A DNA stretch of 64,000 nt from Colletes latitarsis. Taxonomy: Eukaryota; Arthropoda; Insecta; Hymenoptera; Colletidae. The translations under genes were made by a program, and so were the position numbers. The notes under the pieces are model-generated. The model ran no database searches. It saw only the letters and a list, made by a program, of their open reading frames with translations, and had not been told where the DNA came from. Below, in pieces: positions 22,807 to 34,200 of this stretch; position 1 is the stretch's first letter; the number at the start of each line of letters is the position of its first letter. The DNA is taken from NCBI RefSeq assembly GCF_051014445.1, contig NW_027488367.1:28567501-28631500 (forward strand), written 5' to 3'.

Positions 22807-22817
22807 AGGTCTGGGAT
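22804..22817 (+). repeat. Target-site duplication, 3' side of element E1
   Basis: gttaggtctgggat is identical to 16827-16840 and is the first satellite sequence after the tail. It continues into an ordinary monomer (aggtctgggatttgcccc). Confidence 0.85.
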
Positions 22818-23155
22818 AGGTCTGGGATTTGCCCCCATCAGGCTCATACTTTCGCATTCTTCACATACTTGTTGAACAGATCCTGGGTTGTTTCTGGTTT
22901 GGATCACGTAGTAATGTGGTACCACACTGAAACAGTCCATTAAACCTGGTTTCGCTCAATATTTTAGAGGATAACGCATGTTAGGTCTGGGTTAGGTCTA
23001 GGATTTGCCCCCATCAGGCTCATACTTTCGCATATTTCTCATACTTCATGGCTAGATCCTGGGCTATTTCTGTATTGGATTACGTAGTAATGAAGTACAA
23101 CACTGAAACAGTCAATTAAACCTGGTTTCGATCAGTATTTTAGAGGATAACGCAA

Positions 23156-23169
23156 GTTAGGTCTGGGAT
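23156..23169 (+). repeat. Target-site duplication, 5' side of element E2
   Basis: gttaggtctgggat is repeated after the E2 tail at 27497-27510. The next base is A on both sides, so the duplication could be 15 bp. It is the same monomer position used by E1. Confidence 0.85.
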
Positions 23170-23175
23170 AATAAT

Positions 23176-25040
23176 ATGGAGTATAAAATTAAAACGGGGA
23201 TGGGACGGGGTAAGTCAGAGGGGGAGGAGGAAAGCGGTGTTGGGACTGGAGTGACGGCGCTCGCGCCGCCTCCAGCGCCTGGCACGGCTTCGTGGAGGGT
23301 GGTGGAAGACGACGAGACTGCGTCAGTCTCGTCCTTCTCCTCCACCAGGAGCCTTATAGGCTCCAAGAGAAAGATGACGGGGCAGGCCGTCATTGAAGTG
23401 GGCAGGGCGATTAGCCCGGTTGTCCGGATGAGCTGCCTCAGGGACGAGGTGACCGAGTAGATATCGGAGAGGATATCCTCGTCCCTGAGACGAGTGGAGA
23501 AAGTGGCCGCTGCCTGCTCTTTTAAGGGGCAGAAGTGCGGCGGGGCAGAGACTCTGAGGGAGGCTGCCCAAATGATGAGGGACGCGGCGCGGGAGCTAAG
23601 CGGGCGGAACGCCCGTCTGCAGCTCCTGTTGGAGGAGGAGCGACGTGGGAGGATGAGGGCAGAGGCGCGCTGGAACAGCGCGGCCCTCCCTCCTGTCCTC
23701 CCTCCTCCTACGCCGCGCCCTCCTGCGGCCGTTAGAAAGCGGAGTGCGGCGGAGGTGGTGCGGGCCTCCACGGGCCCTTCCACACGCACTCCGCCCGCGC
23801 AGAGATCCCCGTCCTCCTCAGAGGACGATCTCCTGAGGAAGATAGGGGACATGATTGAGAAGAAGCTGGCCGCCTTCCGGGAGGAGCTCCTCCCCGGAAG
23901 AGCGGTCGGTGGGAGGGTGGTGCCACCCCGACCAGTGCCAGCACGGCCGGGGAAGGCGAAGGTGGGGGAAGCGATGGCTCCGTCCACCGTGGCGACTGCG
24001 GGGCCTCGGATCGTGACCCCCAAGGGGGGAAGCGTACCCGTGGTCCCGGTTCCCGCATCCTCCGCGGCACCGCCCCAAGGGGGGGTGTCGTGGAGCGAGG
24101 TGGTGGGGCGAAGGGCGAGGAGGGCGTCGAGGAAGGCCTCGCAGGCGCTGCCTCCGCCCCCGCCACCCGCGGCCAAAGGAAAGGCCGCGAAGGCGCGACT
24201 AGGCCGCCCCCCTAAAACAGCAACGGTAGCGCTGACCGCTGCGCAGGGGGGCGACCTGACCCTCGCGGAGGCGATGCTGCTTGCCAGGGACTATGTGTCC
24301 CTGAAGTGCTTGGCATCGCTTCCGTCAGGGCGAAGCGGGCCGTGACTGGGGGTCTCCTGCTGGGGATCCCCGGTCCAGACGGCGGCGTGAAGGCCGATCG
24401 ACTCGCCCAGAGGCTCCGGGAGCAGCTGGGCGAGCGGGGTGTCCGGGTCGCCCGGCCCACGAAGCGCACGGAGATGCGCGTGTGTGGGCTGGCCGGCTCG
24501 GCCACCGCGGAGGACGTGGCGCGTGCCCTAGCAAGGGCGGGGGATTGCCCTGAGGGGGATTTGCGGGTCGGGGAGATCCGCAGATCTCCTTCCGGCCTGG
24601 GGTCCGTGTGGGCCCGCTGCCCCCTCTCCGTCGCCCATAAATTGGCGGAATCCGGGAGGGTTTTGGTGGGGTGGGTTTCGGCGCGAGTGGAAATCCTCGC
24701 GCCGCGCCCGCTCCAGTGTCACCGCTGCCTCGAATTGGGGCGTGTGAGGCAGTGGTGCACCTCGTCGGTGGACCGCAGCGGTCAATGTTACCGTTGCGGG
24801 GCAAAGGACCACCGCGCGAGCCAGTGCTCGGCGGCCCTCCACTGCCCGCTATGTGCGGACAGGGGGATGCCAGCCGACCACAGAGTGGGGAGCAGGAAGT
24901 GCTCTCCCCCCTCCCGGAAGGAGAGGAAGAGGCGGGCCGTTCTGACTCCGGCGCCGCGGGCGGTGGCATCGTCCACCATGGAGGTGGACGGTGCCACGGG
25001 GACGGACAGCCGGGAGGAGGCTGGGGCGGTCGGTAATTAA
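23176..25040 (+). pseudogene. E2 ORF1 remnant: zinc-knuckle protein, broken
   Basis: Begins with ATG at 23176 (MEYKIKTGMGRGK...), aligning with E1 ORF1. After 94 codons a GAG in E1 is TAG here (23458-23460). The frame then stays open to about 24304, where one base is missing, and continues in the next frame to the TAA at 25038-25040. The coiled-coil and proline-rich parts are recognisable. Of the three zinc knuckles (about 24715-24902), the first has lost its histidine: CLELGHVRQWC in E1 is CLELGRVRQWC here. The other two keep all ligands. The TAATG overlap with ORF2 is preserved. Confidence 0.9.
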
Positions 25041-26975
25041 TGGCGCCCCGCCTGGCCTTGGCCTGGCTGTCGCCGCCGAGCCGTACCGCGTCCCTGATCA
25101 CCCTCATTGGGTGGGCGACGCGGACGGCTTGGTGGCGACGGTATGGGGAGGTGGCGACGGGTCCCCGCCGTTCTCCATGCTGGAACGCGGTCGAGGATTC
25201 GTCGCCGTGGTCTGGGGGGGAGTCGCCGTGGTAGGGTGCTACATATCGCCTCGCAGCGGTCACGTCGCTTTCGGGCAGTACCTAGCCGAGGTCGCGGCAT
25301 GCGTGCAGCGCTGCGCGGCCCGGCCGGTGCTGGTCCTGGGAGACTTCAACGCCAAGTCGGTGGCGTGGGGGTCCCCCAGAACTTCCGTTCGCGGCGGGAT
25401 CCTGGGCGACTGGGCGGCCGGACTCGACCTTCGGTTACTAAACCGGGGGTCGGAGCACACGTGTGTGCGGCGATATGGGGGGTCTATCGTGGATGTTGGA
25501 TTCGCGACCCCCAACGCCGTGAGTCGGCCGTCTCCCGGGGAGGGGTGGCGTTGGCGGTATCGCTGGATATTGCCAACGCGTTTAACACCCTTCCCTGGGG
25601 GGAGATACGGAGGGGGCTCGAATATCATCGGGTACCCCCGTATCTCAGGGCAGTCGTCGGGCATTATCTCCGCGGCAGGTGGATCGAGTATCCGGGCCGG
25701 AATGGTGATATGCGAAGGGAGGTCTACTGCGGGGTTCCGCAGGGGTCGGTCCTTGGGCCACTCCTGTGGAACATCGCGTACGACGCGGTGTTGCGGGCCG
25801 ACCTCCCCGACGGCGTCAGTGCCGTGTGTTACGCAGATGACACACTGGTGCTGGCCGTCGGGGCTCAGTGGGGGAGGGCCAAGCGCCTCGCCGAGGAGGG
25901 GGCTCAACGCGTCGTCGACCGGATCAGGGGGATGGGGATGACGGTGGCGGTCCATAAGACCGAGGTGATAGCGTTCCACTCACCTCGGCAGGATCCGCCA
26001 CCCCCTCTGATCCGGGTGGGTGGGGCTGATATCGAGGTGAAGCCCCGGATGAGGTTATCTGGGGTTGATCCTCGATAGCCACTGGCGCTTCGAGGAGCAT
26101 TTCCGCTGCCTAGTTCCCCGGTTGGACAGGATGGTCTCGGCTTTAGGCCGGATCCTCCCCAACCTGGGGGGCCCGGCGGGACGAGTTCGCCGCCTCTATG
26201 TGGCAATGGTTCAGTCGGTGGCCCTATACGGGGCCCCCGTCTGGGCGGACGACCTGGCGGCCTCCCGGCGCAGCATGACGATGCTGCGTCGGGTGCAGAG
26301 GCAGATGGCGCTGAGGGTCGTCCGCGGCTACCGGACCGTGTCGCATGAGGCGGCGACGGCCCTTGCGGGGATGCCGCCCATGGATCTCCTCGCGCGGTCG
26401 CACGCGAGGATGTATCGTCATCGTGTCGACCGTCGCGCGGGAGTGGGGGCGGTCCCGGGAGAGCAGGAACCTGCTTGGGGCGATTTGAAGCGCCAGGCCC
26501 GGCAGTTCGTGGTGCTCGCGTGGCAGGAGCGGTTGGCCCTGCCAACTGCGGGGCACCGGACAGTCGGGGCTTACTTACCGGATGGCACAGGTATTTTCCG
26601 GGCATGGAAGCTTCGGAAGGTACCTGTGCCGGATAGGGAAGGAGCCGACGGCGCGTTGCTGCCATTGTGACGCCGAGCAGGACACGGCTGATCATACCCT
26701 CCAGGTATGCCCAGCGTGGGAGGGGGAGCGCCGTGTCCTGGTCGGCGTCATAGGGCGGGATGTCTCGCTGCCGGGTGTGGTGCGCGCCATGCTCGACAGC
26801 GAGAGGAAGTGGAGGGCCGTGGCCCTCCTTCTGCGAGACCGTAATGGTGCAGAAGGAGGCCGCGGGAAGGGAGCGCGAGCTTCAGCGGCGCGCTGAGGCT
26901 CGCGCTCGTATGGTGGCGCGAGGGCGTCGCCCGGGCGCCAGGCGTCGCGGGCGGCGGCCTTTGCGCGGCGGATGA
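25040..26975 (+). pseudogene. E2 ORF2 remnant: endonuclease and reverse transcriptase, broken
   Basis: The ATG at 25040 is followed after about 15 bp by a 70-bp deletion that removes the QANLNH motif and shifts the frame. Endonuclease sequence then runs from LAVAAEPY through GDFNAK to SIVDVGFATPNAV. There a deletion of about 1132 bp joins it to the reverse transcriptase just before the catalytic block SLDIANAFN. SDH and the first RT blocks are therefore absent. GVPQGSVLGP and YADD follow (to about 26055), then a 1-bp insertion. The thumb-region sequence continues with the 43 bp missing from E1 (HARMYRHRVDRRAG), followed by a 47-bp deletion. The CCHC motif with DTADHTLQVC and another 1-bp insertion precede the basic tail and a TGA at 26973-26975. 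Confidence 0.9.
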
Positions 26976-27281
26976 CCCTGGCTGGGAGGGGGGCCCTGAG
27001 GGGAGCCTCCTCCCGCCAGGCGGCGATGGGTCGGACCGGGTAGGTTCGGCCCACGGGGAGGCACCCTCGGTGGCCTGGAGCGGCCATGAGCTCCCGGCCG
27101 CCGAGGGGTAGAAACGGGGTCGCAGGCGGTTGCGAGTTGGGGCTCGCAGCCCGCCACTAAATGCGGCCCCGGGACGGATCGCGGTGGGATGGAGTGGCGC
27201 CTTCTTGCCGCTATGAGACAGAGTGTCTACCGGGTGGACCGTTTGTCCCCCCCCCGGGGATGGGCGCAAAGCGCGGGCACG

Positions 27282-27327
27282 GGGAGGATACCGGAAGAAT
27301 GCTTCGAGCGATTCCCGGTATCCTCCC
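27282..27327 (+). other. 3'UTR hairpin 2 of E2
   Basis: gggaggataccgg (27282-27294) pairs with ccggtatcctccc (27315-27327). Stem and loop are the same as in E1 at 22570-22615. Confidence 0.7.
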
Positions 27328-27360
27328 AAATCGTGCGGAAGGGTCACCGTGGGGTTTTTA

Positions 27361-27407
27361 GTGGGTAGGTACCGTGCCCGTCATTCTACGGGCGCTGGGA
27401 ATCCCAC
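27361..27407 (+). other. 3'UTR hairpin 3 of E2
   Basis: gtggg (27361-27365) pairs with cccac (27403-27407), and the inner gcccg pairs with cgggc. It has the same position and shape as E1 22649-22695 despite substitutions in the apical stem. Confidence 0.6.
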
Positions 27408-27469
27408 ACAACCTTCCCGCCTCTCCCCAAAGAGGTGGGAGGGAGTCTTTCGAAGATTTTCCCCACGAC

Positions 27470-27496
27470 AAAAAAAAAAAAAAAAAAAAAAAAAAA
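27470..27496 (+). other. Poly(A) tail of E2
   Basis: 27 uninterrupted A's, followed at once by gttaggtctgggat. The intact tail contrasts with the many lesions of the E2 reading frames. Confidence 0.9.
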
Positions 27497-27510
27497 GTTA
27501 GGTCTGGGAT
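27497..27510 (+). repeat. Target-site duplication, 3' side of element E2
   Basis: gttaggtctgggat is identical to 23156-23169 and to both E1 flanks. It continues into an ordinary satellite monomer. Confidence 0.85.
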
Positions 27511-28369
27511 AGGTCTGGGATTGGCCCTCATCAGGCTCATACATTCGCGTTTTTCACATACTTCTTGAACTGATCCTGGGTTTCTTCTGGTTTGGATCAC
27601 GTAGTACTGTGGTACCACACTGAAACAGTCGATTAAACCTGGTTTCGAACAATATTTTAGAGGACAACGCAAGTTAGGTCTGGGATAGGTCTGGGATTTG
27701 CCCTCATCAGACTCATACTTTCGCATTCTTCACATACTTGTTGAACGGATCCTAGGTTTTTTCTGGTTTGGATCACGTAGTAATGTGGGACCACACTGAA
27801 ACAATCAATTACACCTGGTTTCGATCAATATTTAAGAGAATAATTCATGTTAGGTCTAGTTTAGGTCTGGGATTTGCTCTCATCAGGCTCATTCTTTCGC
27901 ATATTTCTCAAACTTGATGGCTAGATCCTGGGCTTTTTCTGGATTGCATCACGTAGTAATGAAGTACAACACTGAAACAGTCAATTAAACCTGGTTTCCA
28001 TCAATATCTTAGAGGACAACGCAAGTTAGGTCTGGGATAGGTCAGGGATTTGCCCTCATCAGGCTCATACTTTCGCGTTTTTCACATCCTTGTTGAACAG
28101 ATCCTGGGTTTTTTCTGGTTTGGATCACGTAGTAGTGTGGTTCCACACTGAAACAGTCCATTAAACCTGGTTTGCATCAATATTTTAGAGGATAACGCAT
28201 GTTAGGTCTAGGTTAGGTCTGGCATTTTCACTCATCAGTCCCATACTTTCGCATTCTTCACATACTCGTTGAACAGATACTGGGTTATTTTCTGGTTTGG
28301 ATCACATAGTAATGTGGTACCACACTGAAACAGTCGATTAAACCATGTTTCGATCAATATTTTTGAGGA

Positions 28370-29760
28370 TAACGCATGTTAGGTCTAGGTTAGGCCTGGG
28401 ATTTTCACTCATCAAACTCATACTTTCGCATTCTTCACATACTTGTTGAACAGATCCTGGGTTTTTTCTGGTTTGGATCACGTAGTAGTGTGGTACCACA
28501 CAGAAACAGTCCATTAAACCTGGTTGCGATCAATATTTTAGAGGATAACGCATGTTAGGTCTGGGTTAGGTCTAGGATTTGCCCTCATCAGGCTCATTCT
28601 TTCGCATATTTCTTATACTTGATGGCTAGATCCTAGGCTTTTTCTGGATTGCATCACGTAGTAATGTGGTACCACACTGAAACATTCAATTAAACCTGGT
28701 CTTGATAAATATTTTAGAGGATAACGCATGTTAGGTCTGGGATAGGTGTGGGATTTGCCATCATCAGGCTCATACTTTCGCAGTTTTAACATGCATGCTG
28801 ACCTGATCGAGGGTTTTTTCTGCTTTGGATCATGTAGTAAAGTGGTACCACACTAAAACTGTCAATTAAACCTAGTTTCGATCAATATTTTAGAGGATAT
28901 CGCAAGTTAGGTCTGGGATAGGTCTGTGATTTGCCCTCATCAGACTCATACTTTCGCACACTTCACATACTCGTTGATCAGATCCTGGGCTATTTCTGGA
29001 TTGTATCACGTAGTAATATGGTACCACGCTGAAACATTCAATTAAACCTGGTCTTGATAAATATTTTAGAGGATGACGCATGTTAGGTCTGGGTTAGGTC
29101 TAGGATTTGCCCTCATCAGGCTCATACTTTCGCATATTTCTTATACTTGATGGCTAGATCCTAGGCTTTTTCTGGATTGCATCACGTAGTAATGTGGTAC
29201 CACACTGAAACATTCAATTAAACCTGGTCTTGATAAATATTTTAGAGGATAACGCATGTTAGGTCTGGGATAGGTGTGGGATTTGCCATCATCAGGCTCT
29301 TACTTTCACAGTTTTAACATGCATGCTGACCTGATCGAGGGTTTTTTCTGCTTTGGATCACGTAGTAAAGTGGTACCACACTAAAACTGTCAATTAAACC
29401 TGGTTTCGATCAATATTTTACAGGATATCGCAAGTGAAGTCTGGGATAGGTCTGTGATTTGCCCTCATCAGACTCATACTTTCGCACACTTCACATACTC
29501 GTTGATCAGATCCTGGGTTTTTTTCTGGTTTGGATCACGTAGTAGTGTGGTACCACACAGAAACAGTCCATTAAACCTGGTTGCGATCAATATTTTAGAG
29601 GATAACGCATGTTAGGTCTGGGTTAGGTCTAGGATTTGCCCTCATCAGGTTCATTCTTTCGCATATTTCTTATACTTGATGGCTAGATCCTAGGCTTTTT
29701 GTGGATTGCATCACGTAGTAATGTGGTACCACACTGAAACATTCATTTAAACCTGGTCTT
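28370..29760 (+). repeat. Local three-monomer repeat
   Basis: The rare variant catgcatgctgacctgatcg occurs at 28790 and 29318, exactly 528 bp (three monomers) apart, with matching neighbours such as 'cttatacttgatggctagatcctaggc'. It is a short higher-order unit of roughly two to three copies. Confidence 0.75.
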
Positions 29761-30235
29761 GATAAATATTTTAGAGGATAACGCATGTTAGGTCTGGGTT
29801 AGGTCTAGGATTTGCCCTCATCAGGCTCATACTTTCGCATATTTCTCATACTTCATGGCTAGATCCTGGGCTATTTCTGGATTGGATCACGTAGTAATAT
29901 GGTACCACGCTGAAACATTCAATTAAACCTGGTCTTGATAAATATTTTAGAGGATAACGCAAGTTAGGTCTGGGATAGGTCTGGGATTTGCCCTTATCAG
30001 ACTCATACTTACGCACACTTCACATACTCGTTGAACGGATCCTGGGTTATTTTCTGGTTTGGATCACATAGTAATGTGGTACCAAACTGAAACAGTCGAT
30101 TAAACCAGGTTTCGAACAATATTTTTGAGGATAACGCATGTTAGGTCTAGGTTAGGCCTGGGATTTTCACTCATCAAACTCATACTTTCGCATTCTTCAC
30201 ATACTTGTTGAACGCATCCTGGGTTTTTTCTGGTT
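29090..30235 (+). repeat. Segment duplicated at 32613-33758
   Basis: At an offset of 3523 bp (about 20 monomers) the two stretches share many rare variants, such as catgcatgctg (29318 and 32841), taccacacag (29551 and 33074) and catttaaacctgg. They differ at scattered bases. Ends are approximate. Confidence 0.7.
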
Positions 30236-30662
30236 TGCATCACGTAGTAATGTGGGACCACACTGAAACAGTCAATTAAACCTGGTTTCGATCAATATTT
30301 TGGAGGATAACGCAAGTTAGGTCTGGGATAGGTCTGGGATTTGCCCTCATCAGGCTCATACTTTCGCGTTTTTCACATACTTGTTGAACAGATCTTGGGT
30401 TTTTTCTGGTTTGGATCACGTAGTAGTGTGGTACCACACAGAAACAGTCCATTAAACCTGGTTGCGATCAATATTTTAGAGGATAACGCATGTTAGGTCT
30501 GGGTTAGGTCTAGGATTTGCCCTCATCAGGCTCATTCTTTCGCATATTTCTTATACTTGATGGCTAGATCCTAGGCTTTTTCTGGATTGCATCACGTAGT
30601 AATGCGGTACCACACTGAAACATTCAATTAAACCTGGTCTTGATAAATATTTTAGAGGATAA

Positions 30663-31268
30663 TTCATGTTAGGTCTAGGTTAGGTCTGGGATTTGCTCTC
30701 ATCAGGCTCATTCTGTCGCGTATTTCTCATACTTGATGGCTAGATCCTGGGCATTTTCTGGATTGGATCACATAGTAATGTGGTACCAGACTGAAACAGT
30801 CGATTAAACCTGGTTTCGCTCAATATTTTAGATGATAACGCATGTTAGGTCTAGGCCAGGCCTGGGATTTTCACTCATCAGACTCATACTTTCGCATTCT
30901 TCACATACTTGTTGAACGGATCCTGGGTTTTTTCTGGTTTGGATCACGTAGTAATGTGGTACCACACTGAAACATTCAATTAAACCTGGTCTTGATAAAT
31001 ATTTTAGAGGATAACGCATGTTAGGTCTGGGTTAGGTCTAGGATTTGCCCTCATCAGGCTCATACTTTCGCATATTTCTCATACCTCATGGCTAGATCCT
31101 GGGCTATTTCTGGATTGGATCACGTAGTAAAGTGGTACCACACTGAATCATTCAATGAAACCTGGTCTGGAGAAATATTTTAGAGGATAACTCATCTTTG
31201 GTCTGGGTTAGGTCTAAGATTTGCCCTCATCAGGCTCACAGTTTCGCGTTTTTCACATACTTGTTGAA
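30663..31268 (+). repeat. Segment duplicated at 33834-34439
   Basis: At an offset of 3171 bp (18 monomers) the stretches share rare variants: ctgtcgcgtatttctc, ggtaccagactgaaac, tcaatattttagatgataac, atacctcatggc and ctgaatcattcaatg. The differing offset from the neighbouring duplication shows that monomers were gained or lost between the copies. Confidence 0.75.
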
Positions 31269-34200
31269 CGGATCCTGGGTTTTTTCTGGTTTGGATCACG
31301 TAGTAATGTGGGACCAAACTGAAACAGTCAATTAAACCTGGTTTCGACCAATATTTTAGAGAATAATTCATGTTAGGTCTAGGTTAGGTCTGGGATTTGC
31401 TCTCATCAGGCTCATTCTTTCGCATATTTCTCATACTTGATGGCTAGATCCTGGGCTTTTTCTGGATTGCATCACGTAGTAATGAAGTGCAACACTGAAA
31501 CAGTCAATTAAACCTGGTTTCCATCAATATTTTAGAGGACAACGCAAGTTAGGTCTGGGATAGGTCTGGGATTTGCCCTCATCAGGCGCATACTTTCGCA
31601 CACTTCACATACTTGTTGAACGGATCCTGGGTTTTTTCTGGTTTGGATCACGTAGTAGTGTGGTACCACACTGAAACAGTCCATTAACCCTGGTTTCGCT
31701 CAATATTTTAGACGATAACGCATGTTAGGTCTAGGTCAGGCCTGGGATTTTCACTCATCAGACTCATACTTTCGCATTCTTCACATACTTGCTGAACGGA
31801 TCCTGGGTTTTTTCTGGTTTGGATCGCGTAGTAATGTGGGTCCACACTGAAACAATCAATTAAACGAGGTCTTGATAAATATTTTAGAGGATAACGCATG
31901 TTAGGTCTGGGATAGGTCTGGGATTTGCCCTCATCAGGCTCATACTTTCGCACACTTCACATACTCGTTGAACAGATCCTGCGTTATTTTCTGGTTTGGA
32001 TCACATAGTAATGTGGTACCACACTGAAACATTCAATTAAACCTTGTCTTGATAAATATTTTACAGGATGACGCATGTTAGGTCTGGGTTACGTCTAGGA
32101 TTTGCCCTCATCAGGCTCATACTTTCGCATATTTCTCATACATCAAGGCTAGATCCTGGGCTATTTCTGAATTGGATCACGTAGTAATGTGGTACCACGC
32201 TGAAACAGTCAATTAAACCTGGTTTCGATCAATATTTTAGAGGATAACGCAAGTTAGGTCTGGGATAGGTCTAGGATTTGCCCTCATCAGGCTCTTACTA
32301 TCGCATATCTCTCATACGTCATGGCTAGATCCAGGGCTATTTCTGGATTGGATCACGTAGTAAAGTGGTACCACACTGAAACATTCAATGAAACCTGGTC
32401 TGGATAAATATTTTAGAGGATAACGCATCTTAGGTCTGGGTTAGGTCTAAGATTTGCCCTCATCAGGCTCACAGTTTCGCGTTTTTCACATACTTGTTGA
32501 ACAGATCCTGGGTTTTTTCTGGTTTGGATCACGTAGTAATGTGGTACCACACTAAAACAGTCAATTAAACCTGGTTTCGATCAATATTTTAGAGGATAAC
32601 GCAAGTTAGGTCTGGGTTAGGTCTAGGATTTGCCCTCATCAGGCTCATTCTTTCGCATATTTCTTATACTTGATGGCTAGATCCTAGGCTTTTTCTGGAT
32701 TGCATCACGTAGTAATGCGGTACCACACTGAAACATTCAATTAAACCTGGTCTTGATAAATATTTTAGAGGATAACGCATGTTAGGTCTGGGATAGGTGT
32801 GGGATTTGCCATCATCAGGCTCATACTTTCGCAGTTTTAACATGCATGCTGACCTGATCGAGGGTTTTTTCTGCTTTGGATCACGTAGTAAAGTGGTACC
32901 ACACTAAAACAGTCAATTAAACCTGGTGTCGATCAATATTTTACAGGATATCGCAAGTGAGGTCTGGGATAGGTCTGTGATTTGCCCTCATCAGACTCAT
33001 ACTTTCGCACACTTCACATACTCGTTGATCAGATCCTGGGTTTTTTTCTGGTTTGGATCACGTAGTAGTGTGGTACCACACAGAAACAGTCCATTATACC
33101 TGGTTGCGATCAATATTTTAGAGGATAACGCATGTTAGGTCTGGGTTAGGTCTAGGATTTGCCCTCATCAGGCTCATTCTTTCGCATATTTCTTATACTT
33201 GATGGCTAGATCCTAGGCTTTTTCTGGATTGCATCACGTAGTAATGTGGTACCACACTGAAACATTCATTTAAACCTGGTCTTGATAAATATTTTAGAGG
33301 ATAACGCATGTTAGGTCTGGGTTAGGTCTAGGATTTGCCCTCATCAGGCTCATACTTTCGCATATTTCTCATACTTCATGGCTAGATCCTGGGCTATTTC
33401 TGGATTGTATCACGTAGTAATGTGGTACCACGCTGAAACATTCAATTAAACCTGGTCTTGATAAATATTTTAGAGGATAACGCAAGTTAGGTATGGGATA
33501 GGTCTGGGATTTGCCCTCATCAGACTCATACTTACGCACACTTCACATACTCGTTGAACAGATCCTGGGTTATTTTCTGCTTTGGATCACATAGTAATGT
33601 GGTACCAAACTGAAACAGTCGATTAAACCAGGTTTCGATCAATACTTTTGAGGATAACGCATGTTTGGTCTAGGTTAGGCCTGGGACTATCACTCATCAG
33701 ACTCATACTTTCGCATTCTTCACATACTTGTTGAACGGATCCTGCGTTTTTTCTGGTTTGGATCACGTAGTAAAGTGGGACCACACTGAAACAGTCAATT
33801 AAACCTGGTTTCGACCAATATTTTAGAGAATAATTCATGTTAGGTCTAGGTTAGGTCTGGGATTTGCTCTCATCAGGCTCATTCTGTCGCGTATTTCTCA
33901 TACTTGATGGCTAGATCCTGGGCATTTTCTGGATTGGATCACATAGTAATGTGGTACCAGACTGAAACAGTCGATTAAACCTGGTTTCGCTCAATATTTT
34001 AGATGATAACGCATGTTAGGTCTAGGCCAGGCCTGGGATTTTCACTCATCAGACTCATACTTTCGCATTCTTCACATACTTGTTGAACGGATCCTGGGTT
34101 TTTTCTGGTTTGGATCACGTAGTAATGTGGTACCACACTGAAACATTCAATTAAACCTGGTCTTGATAAATATTTTAGAGGATAACGCATGTTAGGTCTG

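Larger units (their letters stand above)
22804..23169 (+). repeat. Two satellite monomers between the retrotransposons
   Basis: The gttaggtctgggat motif begins at 22804 and at 23156, exactly 352 bp apart, so two whole 176-bp monomers plus the 14-bp target repeat separate E1 from E2. The monomers are ordinary members of the family, e.g. tggtaccaca at 22917 and a degenerate form (gaagtacaacac) at 23092. Nothing else is seen in this stretch. Confidence 0.93.
26976..27469 (+). other. E2 3' untranslated region
   Basis: About 494 bp, clearly homologous to the E1 3'UTR and ending with the same ttccccacgac before the A run. The first hairpin of E1 is degraded. The second and third are retained at 27282-27327 and 27361-27407. 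Confidence 0.8.
23170..27496 (+). mobile_element. E2: 5'-truncated, defective copy of the same retrotransposon family
   Basis: A 4.3-kb insert homologous to E1 throughout, in the same orientation. It begins only 6 bp before the ORF1 ATG, so the 5'UTR is missing. Relative to E1, ORF1 has a nonsense codon at 23458 and a 1-bp deletion near 24304. ORF2 has a 70-bp deletion near 25054, a deletion of about 1132 bp at 25521-25525, a 1-bp insertion near 26057, a 47-bp deletion at 26570 and a 1-bp insertion near 26829. Allowing for E1's own 43-bp loss, these events account exactly for the different ORF2 lengths (3140 against 1936 bp). E2 keeps the 43 bp lost by E1, so it is not a direct copy of E1. 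It cannot encode functional proteins. Confidence 0.93.

Noticed and set aside
22516..22940. Minus-strand frames crossing the poly(A) junctions (with runs of F) at 22.5-22.9 and 27.4-27.7 kb
   Set aside because: They are artefacts of reading the A run as phenylalanine codons and joining 3'UTR to satellite.
16841..27496. E1 and E2 as a single element or as LTR halves
   Set aside because: Each has its own ORF1-ORF2 order, 3'UTR, A run and flanking repeat, and two clean monomers lie between them. There are no LTRs.
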